Shown here one piece after another: positions 42,888-50,894 of a stretch of 64,000 bases of DNA. How positions within the stretch are numbered: the first letter of the stretch is position 1; each line of letters opens with the position of its first letter. Location of the stretch: NCBI RefSeq assembly GCF_016863655.1, contig NZ_BOPH01000097.1, positions 1 to 64,000 of the forward strand. The letters run 5' to 3'. A program made the position numbers and the translations under genes. Source of the DNA: Virgisporangium ochraceum (GTDB lineage: Bacteria > Actinomycetota > Actinomycetes > Mycobacteriales > Micromonosporaceae). The notes under the pieces are model-generated. The model was not told where the DNA came from. It ran no database searches and saw only the letters and a program-made list of their open reading frames with translations.

Positions 42888-43633
42888 AACAGGTCGGCCC
42901 GGTCGGCGACCGCGCGCGGGTCGCCGTCGGGGTCGTGGCCGCATTCGTACTCGCGCCACTCCTTGGGACCGGCGGCCGCCTCGTACAGTGCCCGCGACTC
43001 GTCCAGGGTCACCACCGGGTCGCGGCGGCCGTGCTGGAACAGCAGCCGCCGCGGTCCGGGTACCGCGACCCCGACCGCCGGGTCGAACTGCTCCAGGACC
43101 CGCAGGTACCGGTCGGTCGCAGCGGAACCCGGCGGCAGCTCGGCGGCCGCGAGCCGCACGACGGTGCCCGAGCCGATCGACGTGAGGGAGAACGCGGCGA
43201 TGCGCGGCTCGACGGCGCTGAGCAGCGCGCCCTGGGCGGCGCCGGCGCTGTGGCCGTAGAAGTACAGCGGCCCCCGGCCCGCGGTGACCGTCTCGAGGAC
43301 GTCGACACCGCGGCGGTGGGTCAGCACGTGCCGGCGGATCGCCCGGCTGGTCGCCTCGATGTCACCGTGGTCGGGCAGCTCGGTGACCGGCAGCAGCACG
43401 GTCATGCCGAGACCGGCGAGCGCCAGCGCCTCGGTCATGAAGAACCGCCGGCCGTCGGCCTGCCCACCGTGCGCGATGATGACGCCGGTGCCGGTGGGCT
43501 CGGGCGGGGTGACCAGCGTGCCGACGCTCCGGCCGCCGTCACCGTCGTCGAACGAGATCTCCTCCACCGACAGGCCGCGGACGGCGTCGTGCGTCACCAT
43601 GCCCAACGGCACGCCGGCCGGGTAGTCGAACAC
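42875..43633 (-). CDS. Alpha/beta hydrolase (dienelactone hydrolase-like)
   Basis: A 252-residue cytosolic alpha/beta hydrolase: HG motif VIIAHGGQADGRRF, nucleophile elbow YGHSAGAAQG (Ser), Asp in QHGRRDPVV and His in YECGHDPDG. Substrate unknown, perhaps an ester. GTG 43633 is preferred because it follows GGGTGGGACC and opens the compact fold; the frame extends to 43669. Confidence 0.8.
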   Translation of the reverse strand: MFDYPAGVPLGMVTHDAVRGLSVEEISFDDGDGGRSVGTLVTPPEPTGTGVIIAHGGQADGRRFFMTEALALAGLGMTVLLPVTELPDHGDIEATSRAIRRHVLTHRRGVDVLETVTAGRGPLYFYGHSAGAAQGALLSAVEPRIAAFSLTSIGSGTVVRLAAAELPPGSAATDRYLRVLEQFDPAVGVAVPGPRRLLFQHGRRDPVVTLDESRALYEAAAGPKEWREYECGHDPDGDPRAVADRADLFQAS

Positions 43634-43714
43634 GGTCCCACCCTGACCGGCCCGCCCGACGCGCCGCAACCGGATTGCCCACCGACCGACGCGGCGGCGA
43701 CGATCCGCCGACCG

Positions 43715-46700
43715 TCAGCGCCGGGCGTCCGCGTCGGGGACCAGGGCGGCGAGCTCGGCGCGGAACGCGGTCGTCCACTCCTCGATCTCCGGGCCCGACC
43801 AACCCAGGTACCGCGGCAGGTACTCCCAGTCGAGGCGGGTGGCTCCGCCGACGACGGAGCATTCGAGGTACAGCGGTGGTTGCCGTACGCCGCCCTCCGG
43901 GTCCCACAGGCCGCCCAGAGGGGAGTCGCGCAGCGAGAACAGGCCGCCGGCGCTGCGCGTCGGCGCCTCGCCCTGGAAGTTGAACCCCACCGTCGGTGCC
44001 GGCTCCCGCAGGATGCGGTTCCGCACGGCCGGATCGGTGTTCAGGAACTTGAGCGCGTCGAACGAGAGGCCCGCCGACGGCACCCCGGCGAGCCGCCGCG
44101 CCACCGCGGCCACCGTCTCCTCCGGAGCCTGGGTGGCGGTGCCGTCGAACGCGAGCGGGAACGTGCAGTGCGTGTCACCGACCGTGCGGGACAGGTCGAG
44201 GCCGTGCACCGCCGGCTGCCGTCCCGTACTGAACAGCTCGATGACGAGCCGGTCGCATCCCCACCGGCGGTGCGCGGTGCGCAGCAGCGCGGCGAGCAGC
44301 GTCGTCGCGATCGGCACGTGGACGCCGTCGGCGCGCACGGCGCGCAGCGCGCGCGTCTCGTCGGGACCCAGGTGCTGGCGGGTCGACGCCAGATCCCTGA
44401 GCCTGACGTCCGGATGCGTCCTCGAGTCGTAGGCGGTGGGTGGCGGCACGGCGAGCTGCCCGGCCCAGAAGTCCAGATCGGCGGTGGCGCCGGCGTGGGC
44501 GAACCCGTGCATCCAGCGGGAGAACACCTCGAACCGCGCCGACGCCGGTGGCAGCTGGAGGCGCTCGCCGCGCAGCCCCAGCTGGCAGAGGCGGTCGAGG
44601 TCGTCGACCAGGATGCCGAGGGTGACGCCGTCCATCACCAGGTGGTTCACGGTGACGAAGACGCGCTGCTCCGGTCCGTCCTCCAGCAGCAGGAGCCGCA
44701 TCACCGGGCCGTGCTCCACGCTGAGCCGGCGGTTCGCGTCGTCGAGCAGGGGCACGAGCGCGTCGGACCCGCGCAGCGTGACCGACCCGACGGCGACGCT
44801 GCCCTCGACGTCGCCGTACCGCTGGACGACGCCGGGGGCAGCGCCGCCGTCGACCCGCCGGAACCGCAGGCGTAGCGCCTCGTGCCGGTCGACCAGAGCG
44901 GACGCGGCGCGGCGGAGCTGGTCCGCGGTGAGCCGGCGACGCACGTCGAGCACGACCGCGCGGTTCCACCAGTCCCACTGCCCCCGCTCCAGGGCGACCA
45001 CCTGCGCGGCGCTGAGGGGGACGTCGCCGCCCGCCTCGCGGCCGCCCGGCTCGTCGGACGGCGCGGACGGCGCGGACGGTACGGCCGGTTCGCGGGCGAA
45101 CCGCTCCACGACCGACGTCGCCAGGTCCCGCAGGGTCGCGCCGGCACCGACGTCCGCCGGCGGCACATGCGCCCCGGTGCGGTTCCCGATGCGCCGGGCC
45201 AGATCCATCAGGCCGAGGGAGTCCAGGCCGAGATCGCGCAGCGGCACGTCCACCGGTACGTCGTCCGGACCGCTCGCCTGCAGCACGTCGGCGATCTCGG
45301 TCTGCAGCAGGCGCAGGACGTACCCGCCCTCCGCGGCGCCGGCCGCCGGCGTCTGCTGCCCGGCCGCCGGCGTCTGCTGCCCGGTCAGCGCCGACGCGCG
45401 CAATGTTCCGTCCGTCCAGCGTCGCCGGCACTCGCCGCGCCGCGGCTTTCCGCTCGTCGTCTTCGGAAGGCTGTCCGGCCTCAGCAGCAGGACCTCGTGG
45501 CACTGCACGCCGCAGTGCGCCGCCACCGCGGCCCGGATCGCCGACGCCGCACGGTCGAGCGGGCCGTCGAGGTGCCGGCGCCGCACCTCCGCGGCCACGA
45601 CGACGCGCTCGACGCCGTCGACCGGCACCCCGAAGGCGACCGCGTTGCCGGGCCGGAGAACCGGGTCCGCCGCGACGACCGCCGCCTCCAGGTCCTGCGG
45701 ATGGATGTTGCGACCGCCGACGATGACGAGGTCCTTGAGCCGGCCGCAGACGAACACCTCGCCGTCGTCACCGACCACCCCGAGGTCGCCGGTGCGCAGG
45801 AACCGTCGCCCGTCATCGTCGTCGGTCGCCGGGCGCGCGGCGAACACCGACGCGTTCTCCTCGTCGGTCCATCCCCAGTAGCCGGTGGACACGCTCGGGC
45901 TGCAGACCCACAGCTCGCCGACGGCACCGGGTGGGCGGGGCCGCCGCGTGTCCGGGTCGACGGCGATCACCGACACGCCCAGTCCGGCGTCGGGGACGCC
46001 GCTTCCCACGAGCGTCGCCACGGGCGCGTCCGGTGCGGGCGGCACGACCACGCCGTCGCGGTCGAGCACGGCCCGGTCCGCGCGCAGCCGCGTCGGCCCG
46101 GTGCCGACCTGACCGCTGACGAACAGCACGGCCTCCGCCATGCCGTAGACGTTGCAGAACGACGCGGGATCGAAGCGCATGCCCGCCAGCCCGGCACCGA
46201 CGCGGTCCATCGTCGCCGTAAGCATCGGTTCGCCGCCCTGCAGCGTGGCGCGCAGCGACGACAGGTCGAGCGCCGCCCCGTCCGGCAGCCCGCGCAGCAT
46301 GTAGTCGTAGCCGAAGTTCGGCCCGGCGACGTGCGTCCCGCGGTACCGGTCGACCGCCCGCAGCCACAGGTCGGGCACCGCGAGGAATGTCAGGGGGGAG
46401 AAGGCGACGCAGCGCGCGCCGGTGTACATCGCCGTCAGGATCCCGCCCGCGAGCCCCATGTCGTGGAACAACGGCACCCAGCCGACGAGCACCGACCCGT
46501 CGTCCACCCGGGTGTTGCGCGCGATCAGTTCCAGGTTGTGCGCGAGGTTCCGGTGCCGCACGACCACGCCCTTGGGCGCCGATGTCGAACCGGAGGTGTA
46601 CTGCAGGTACACGACGTCGTCCGGTCCGAACGTGTCCGCCGCGCGGGTGAGCGCGGCCGCGGCCGCCGCCGGCTCCGCGCGCCTGACGCGGTTGGACAGC

Positions 46701-47149
46701 AGCCAGGTGAGCTCGGGCCAGCCCGGGTTCGCGCGCCGGCGCACGCGGTCGGTCACCGACGCGAGCCTCGTCAGCGCGCGGTACCTCGCGTGCGTCAGCG
46801 CGACGCGCGCGCCGCAGTCCCCGGCGACGTGGCGCAGCTTCGGCAGCTCCCGGCCGAGGTACCGGGGGTCGGGGCTCGCCACCGGCACCGCGACGGCGCC
46901 GAGCAGCACGCAGCCGAAGAAGCCCGCGACGAACTCGAGGCCGTCCGGGGGAAAGACGAGGAGGACGCGGTCGCCGGGACCGACCCCCGCGCGCCGCAGC
47001 AGGTCGGCGGTTCCCGCCGCGCGCCTGACGATCTCCTCGCGGTCGGCCGAGTCGACCTCCCTGCCGTGCCGGTCGAGGAACGTGTAGAGCGGCGCCCGGG
47101 GAGCGGCGTCGAGGCGCTCGACCATCGTGGCGAGGAGGGTCGCGTTCAT
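43715..47149 (-). CDS. FAAL - carrier protein - condensation/epimerisation-like fusion
   Basis: A 1144-residue assembly-line protein. Residues 1 to about 580 are a fatty acyl-AMP ligase (QYTSGSTSAPKGVVVRH, VPLFHDMGL, VYGMAEAV, RTGDLG, VIVGGRNIHPQDLE). A repeat-bearing linker leads to a carrier protein with the phosphopantetheine site at S644 (GLDSLGLMDL). Residues about 700-1144 are a C/E-superfamily domain. Its active site reads NHLVMDG (N835, H836, D840) instead of HHxxxDG, and its ending (GLDLSRTVGDTHCTFPL, then VGFNFQGEA) looks like epimerisation domains. There is no adenylation domain for amino acids and no thioesterase. It probably loads a fatty acid on the carrier and passes it to a free amine or alcohol. 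Ten bp downstream of an MFS exporter gene. Confidence 0.85.
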   Translation of the reverse strand: MNATLLATMVERLDAAPRAPLYTFLDRHGREVDSADREEIVRRAAGTADLLRRAGVGPGDRVLLVFPPDGLEFVAGFFGCVLLGAVAVPVASPDPRYLGRELPKLRHVAGDCGARVALTHARYRALTRLASVTDRVRRRANPGWPELTWLLSNRVRRAEPAAAAAALTRAADTFGPDDVVYLQYTSGSTSAPKGVVVRHRNLAHNLELIARNTRVDDGSVLVGWVPLFHDMGLAGGILTAMYTGARCVAFSPLTFLAVPDLWLRAVDRYRGTHVAGPNFGYDYMLRGLPDGAALDLSSLRATLQGGEPMLTATMDRVGAGLAGMRFDPASFCNVYGMAEAVLFVSGQVGTGPTRLRADRAVLDRDGVVVPPAPDAPVATLVGSGVPDAGLGVSVIAVDPDTRRPRPPGAVGELWVCSPSVSTGYWGWTDEENASVFAARPATDDDDGRRFLRTGDLGVVGDDGEVFVCGRLKDLVIVGGRNIHPQDLEAAVVAADPVLRPGNAVAFGVPVDGVERVVVAAEVRRRHLDGPLDRAASAIRAAVAAHCGVQCHEVLLLRPDSLPKTTSGKPRRGECRRRWTDGTLRASALTGQQTPAAGQQTPAAGAAEGGYVLRLLQTEIADVLQASGPDDVPVDVPLRDLGLDSLGLMDLARRIGNRTGAHVPPADVGAGATLRDLATSVVERFAREPAVPSAPSAPSDEPGGREAGGDVPLSAAQVVALERGQWDWWNRAVVLDVRRRLTADQLRRAASALVDRHEALRLRFRRVDGGAAPGVVQRYGDVEGSVAVGSVTLRGSDALVPLLDDANRRLSVEHGPVMRLLLLEDGPEQRVFVTVNHLVMDGVTLGILVDDLDRLCQLGLRGERLQLPPASARFEVFSRWMHGFAHAGATADLDFWAGQLAVPPPTAYDSRTHPDVRLRDLASTRQHLGPDETRALRAVRADGVHVPIATTLLAALLRTAHRRWGCDRLVIELFSTGRQPAVHGLDLSRTVGDTHCTFPLAFDGTATQAPEETVAAVARRLAGVPSAGLSFDALKFLNTDPAVRNRILREPAPTVGFNFQGEAPTRSAGGLFSLRDSPLGGLWDPEGGVRQPPLYLECSVVGGATRLDWEYLPRYLGWSGPEIEEWTTAFRAELAALVPDADARR
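45342..45383. repeat. Two tandem 21-nt repeats in the FAAL-carrier linker
   Basis: Two identical 21-nt units (45342-45362 and 45363-45383) encode a duplicated GQQTPAA heptad in the linker between the ligase and carrier domains. A polymorphic-looking, in-frame length variation in a flexible linker. Confidence 0.85.
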
Positions 47150-47159
47150 CGATGCGAAC

Positions 47160-48593
47160 CTACTCGCCGGTCCGGGACCGGGGAAGGAACGCGGCCAGTC
47201 CCAGACCGACGGACACGACCGCGGCCGCGGTCAGCAGCGCCGGGACGAGACCGTCGACGAACGCGGCCCGCGTGTAGTCGCCGTAGGAGGCGAACACCGA
47301 GACGAGCACCGCCACGCCGACGGCCACCCCCAGCTCCCGCACCGTGCTGTTGGTGCCGATCGCCATGCCCTCCGCGTCGGGTGGCGCGGCGTCGATCGCG
47401 ACCGTGCTGATCGGCGGGTAGCTCACGCCCAGCCCGACGCCGGCCAGCAGGAACGGGACGGCGAGCGCCGGGTACGCGACGTCGGTGGAGAAGACCGCGG
47501 CCATCCAGCAGCACGCGACGGTCACCATCGCCTGTCCGGCGAGGATCAGCGGGACCGCGCCGAACCGGCCGGCGAGCCACCCCGCCGCGGGACCGGCGAC
47601 CAGGGGAGCCAGCGAGCAGGGGAGGGTGCGCAGGCCCGCCTCCAGCGGGTCGTGGCCCTGCACGACCTGGAAGAACTGGGCGAGCACGAAGATGCCGCCG
47701 AACACGCCGACGTTCAACGTGAACGCGAGCGAGTTGACCAGGCTGAACGCCCGCGACCGGAACAGCCGCACCGACAGCATCGGTGCCGGTGCGCGCAGCT
47801 CCCATCCGACGAACCCGACGGCCAGCACCGCACCGGCACCGACCGCGGCCAGCACCCGGCCGGAGGTCCAGCCGTGGACCGGTGCCTGCACCACACCCCA
47901 CACCAGCGCGAAGATCGCGGCGGCGAGCAGGAGCATGCCGCCCGGGTCCAACCGGACCGGCGGCCCGTACGACTCCGCCAGCAGCGCACCGGCGACGACG
48001 ACCGCGACGACCCCCACCGGTACGTTGAGCCAGAAGATCCAGGTCCAGTCCAGACCCTGCACGACCGCGCCGCCGAGCACCGGCCCGATCGCGATGCCCA
48101 GCCCGTGGAACGCGCTCAGGACGCCGATCGCCACCGCGCGTTGCCGGGGTTGCACCGACGCGACGACCAGCATCAGCGACAACGTCACCACGACGGCGCC
48201 GCCGGCACCCTGAACGGCCCGTGCCGCCATCAACGCGCCGGCGGTCGTCGCCAGCGCGCAGGCGGCGGACGCGGCGACGAACGTCGCGACGCCGGCGAGG
48301 AACACCGCACGCCGGCCGAACCGGTCGCCGAGGGCCGCCGCCGGCAGCAGCAGGGCCGCGAACGGGAGCGTGTAGGCGTCGGCGATCCACTGCAGGTCGC
48401 CGATCGAGGCGTCGAGCGCGGACCGGATCGCCGGCATCGCCGTCGTGACGACGAGGTTGTCCAGCTGCACCATGAACGCCGGCAGCCCGACCGCGGCGAT
48501 CAACGTCGCCGCCCGTTGCCGCTCAGCGCGCACGCCGGCCGGTCCCGAATCGCGTTGCCCGCCGGGGCCGGCGGGTGCCAGCCTGACCGTCAT
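47160..48593 (-). CDS. MFS efflux transporter, DHA2 (EmrB/QacA-like) family
   Basis: A 477-residue, 14-span drug/H+ antiporter: QLDNLVVTTAMPAIRSAL in span 1, LGDRFGRRAVF motif A, and motif C-like GPVLGGAVVQGLDWTWIFWLNVPVG. It lies directly upstream of the FAAL fusion on the same strand and may export its product. Its ATG (48593) is part of the same CATG as the ATG of the divergent gene, leaving no leader; GTG 48599 or GTG 48533 are alternatives. Confidence 0.9.
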   Translation of the reverse strand: MTVRLAPAGPGGQRDSGPAGVRAERQRAATLIAAVGLPAFMVQLDNLVVTTAMPAIRSALDASIGDLQWIADAYTLPFAALLLPAAALGDRFGRRAVFLAGVATFVAASAACALATTAGALMAARAVQGAGGAVVVTLSLMLVVASVQPRQRAVAIGVLSAFHGLGIAIGPVLGGAVVQGLDWTWIFWLNVPVGVVAVVVAGALLAESYGPPVRLDPGGMLLLAAAIFALVWGVVQAPVHGWTSGRVLAAVGAGAVLAVGFVGWELRAPAPMLSVRLFRSRAFSLVNSLAFTLNVGVFGGIFVLAQFFQVVQGHDPLEAGLRTLPCSLAPLVAGPAAGWLAGRFGAVPLILAGQAMVTVACCWMAAVFSTDVAYPALAVPFLLAGVGLGVSYPPISTVAIDAAPPDAEGMAIGTNSTVRELGVAVGVAVLVSVFASYGDYTRAAFVDGLVPALLTAAAVVSVGLGLAAFLPRSRTGE

Positions 48594-49215
48594 GCTCACC
48601 CGTTCCGACGTGGCGTCGCTGCTCGAGCGGCAGTCCCGGGCGTACGGGCTGCTGCTGTGGCTCGGCCGGGCGTGCGCGGAGGACCCCGCGCTGCTCGACC
48701 CCGACGCGGTGGCGCAGCTGGGTCACGCGCGGTCCGTCCCCGCCTGGATCGCCCGGCACCGGCACCGGATTCCGACGGACCTGCTTCCGCCGACCGTCGA
48801 CGGCGCGTTCGCGGCGCTGCTCGCGTCGTTCCTGGAGACCTCGTTCCGCATCGACCACGTCCACTTCGACGGCCGGCTCGTCGCCACCCATCTGGTGCGC
48901 GGCGTCCGTCCCGGCCGGCTGCCGCGGGAGGGCGTCGCGACCGCGCGGACCCTCGCGGTGAAGCACCTGCTGTCCGCGGAAAGCGTTGTGGTGACCGGGG
49001 AAGCGCTGCGCCGGATCACCCGGCGGGCCGATCTCGCGGAGCCGCTGGCCGTGTGGACGTACGCGTGGGAGCTCGACCGGCGGGCCCGCGGCAAGGGCAA
49101 GGGACCGGTCGTCCACGCGCTGTGGCGCGGCCTGCCGCCGGCCGTCCGCGCGGACCTGACCGCCGACCGGGTGTGGGCCGCACGCGGCCGGCTGCTCGCC
49201 GCCGGCCTCTCATAG
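48592..49215 (+). CDS. Hypothetical protein (207 aa), divergent from the MFS gene
   Basis: A 207-residue soluble protein beginning MLTRSDVASLLERQSRAYGLLLWL, helix-rich, with two clusters of basic residues (ARHRHRIP, DRRARGKGKG). No family recognised by eye. It shares the CATG tetranucleotide with the start codon of the divergent MFS gene and ends 6 bp inside the LD-carboxypeptidase gene on the other strand. The frame is open upstream, but the codon pattern there is that of the opposite-strand MFS gene. Confidence 0.65.
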   Translation: MLTRSDVASLLERQSRAYGLLLWLGRACAEDPALLDPDAVAQLGHARSVPAWIARHRHRIPTDLLPPTVDGAFAALLASFLETSFRIDHVHFDGRLVATHLVRGVRPGRLPREGVATARTLAVKHLLSAESVVVTGEALRRITRRADLAEPLAVWTYAWELDRRARGKGKGPVVHALWRGLPPAVRADLTADRVWAARGRLLAAGLS

Positions 49216-50109
49216 CACCGCCGAGCCCACGACGAGCTCACCCGCGTCGGCGTCCAGCGTGGCGTGTGTGCCCACGGGAACCGTCACCGGTCGGGTGCCG
49301 TGCCCGATCGGAAGGCCGCCGAGGATCGGCACGCCGAGCCGGCCGAGCCGGTCGCGGAGCACGTCGACCGCGGTCCAGCCGCCCTGTGCCGGTCCGCAGT
49401 CGGTGTACTGGCCGACGGCCACCGCCCGGACGCCGTCGAGCCGTCCGGCGTTGGTGAGCATGGTGAGCTGACGGTCGATCTGTCCGAGCCCCATGCCGTG
49501 GCCCTCCAGGAGCAGGATCGCCCCGTCGAGGCGCGGCAGCGCCCAGCCGGCCGCGGTGGCCACCATGTCCTGGTTACCGCCGAGCAGGACGCCCGACGCC
49601 CGGCCCGTCGTCGTCAGCGCCCCGGTCGGCTCGTCCGCGCGGCGGCGCACCGTGACACCGTCGGTGGTGAACAGGGCGCTGAGGAACGACGAGGTGTCCG
49701 CGGCCGGGACCGCCCCGTGGATCCCCGGTATCCCGCACCGGTTCCACAGCGCGAGCAGCAGGATGGTGATCTCGCTGAATCCGACGACGAGCTTCGGATG
49801 ACGGGCCGCGGCGGCGAAGTCCAGGCCGTCGGCGATGCGGTACGCGCCGCGGCCGCCGCGGGTCGCGACGACCGCCGTGACGTCGGGGTCCCGGAGCGCG
49901 TCGTTGAGGTCGGCGAGCCTGTGCCCGTCGGTGCCGGCCAGGTAGCCGTGCGCGTCGAGGGCGTGTTCCCCGACCGTCGCCCGCAGGCCGAGACCCTCGA
50001 GGAACCGCACGCAGTCCGCGACGCCCTCGGGTGTCGGCGTGCTCGCCGGCGACACCAGCCGGACGTGGTCGCCCGCCGTGAGCCGGAACGGTCGCACGGT
50101 GGAGGGCAT
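49210..50109 (-). CDS. S66 LD-carboxypeptidase (LdcA/MccF-like)
   Basis: A 299-residue serine peptidase of family S66, which removes a D-amino acid from peptidoglycan peptides, or in the MccF branch detoxifies microcin-C-like compounds. N-terminal GDHVRLVSPASTPTPEG, TRGGRGAYRI, nucleophile Ser in VGFSEITIL, catalytic Glu in ILLLEGHGM and His in GGLPIGHGT. ATG 50109 is chosen over the upstream TTG 50115. No signal peptide, so it is cytosolic and fits peptidoglycan recycling. Confidence 0.9.
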   Translation of the reverse strand: MPSTVRPFRLTAGDHVRLVSPASTPTPEGVADCVRFLEGLGLRATVGEHALDAHGYLAGTDGHRLADLNDALRDPDVTAVVATRGGRGAYRIADGLDFAAAARHPKLVVGFSEITILLLALWNRCGIPGIHGAVPAADTSSFLSALFTTDGVTVRRRADEPTGALTTTGRASGVLLGGNQDMVATAAGWALPRLDGAILLLEGHGMGLGQIDRQLTMLTNAGRLDGVRAVAVGQYTDCGPAQGGWTAVDVLRDRLGRLGVPILGGLPIGHGTRPVTVPVGTHATLDADAGELVVGSAVL

Positions 50110-50126
50110 CCACAAGCATTACCACG

Positions 50127-50894
50127 TCAGGCCGAGCGGTCGGTCCGCGGGACGACGGGGTCGATCGGTTGGCTCGGGCCGTTCTCGGCCTCGAACCAGT
50201 CGGAGACCGGGAACACGCTGCCGCACGCGCCGCAGCCGGCACGGCCGAACAGGTACGTGAGGCCGTCGGCGATGACGGGCTCACCCGCGGCGACGGCGGC
50301 CGCGTGCATCCACCGGCCGATCCCGGTGAGGTCCCGCGGGTCGGCGGGCAGCAGCGGCACCCGGTGGATGTCGCCGTCGTGGAAGTCGCGGACCGCCGAG
50401 TAGTGGCCGTAGTCGCCGATGACGACGGCCAGGCGGGTGGCGCAGTGCGGGCAGCCGACGTGGTAGTGCTCGTCGGTGAAGTCCATGTCGATCGCGGCCC
50501 AGAACGTGTACCCGGCGAGGGCGACCGCGTCCCGCAACCGTTCGAGGAAGTCCGGTCCGGCGGCCAGCCCGGCCCGGGCGGTCCCGCGCAGCGCGGCCAC
50601 GTGGTCCGAGGCGGCGCGTGCGAGGTCGTCGAACTCGTCGCACCGGTGCAGCGAGCGGACGATCGTCGCGGCCAGCCGCAGGGCGCGGTCGCGGTGGTCG
50701 TCGCGGCGGGCGAGCGCGGCCAGTTCCGGCAGGACGGCGTATCCGGCCGGGCACCAGCACTCGTCCTCGACGACGAGCCGGGACTCGATCTCGTCCCAGG
50801 CCGCCGGCCGGGCGTCGACGCTGTCGAGCAGGCGGCCGACCGTCACCCCGGACCCGCCCCCGAGATCCCACCACTCCGCGTCCGGCCCGGTCAC
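50127..50894 (-). CDS. Hypothetical protein with paired Cys (zinc-binding) motifs
   Basis: A 255-residue soluble protein with helical N-terminal two thirds (SLHRCDEFDDLARAASDHVAALRG) and two CxxC pairs in the C-terminal part (GCPHCATRL and GCGACGSVF) that could bind zinc. GTG 50894 overlaps the stop of the preceding membrane protein gene by GTGA, so the two are coupled. Family and role not recognised. Confidence 0.75.
   Translation of the reverse strand: MTGPDAEWWDLGGGSGVTVGRLLDSVDARPAAWDEIESRLVVEDECWCPAGYAVLPELAALARRDDHRDRALRLAATIVRSLHRCDEFDDLARAASDHVAALRGTARAGLAAGPDFLERLRDAVALAGYTFWAAIDMDFTDEHYHVGCPHCATRLAVVIGDYGHYSAVRDFHDGDIHRVPLLPADPRDLTGIGRWMHAAAVAAGEPVIADGLTYLFGRAGCGACGSVFPVSDWFEAENGPSQPIDPVVPRTDRSA

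Noticed and set aside
45342-45383. Short tandem repeats as a CRISPR array
   Set aside because: Units are contiguous with no spacers and are in-frame in a coding linker. The same applies to the 18-nt repeats at 51544-51597.
43715-47149. Canonical NRPS condensation module
   Set aside because: The active site lacks the first His of HHxxxDG, the C-terminal motifs resemble epimerisation domains, and there is no adenylation domain, so a normal peptide-bond-forming module is not supported.
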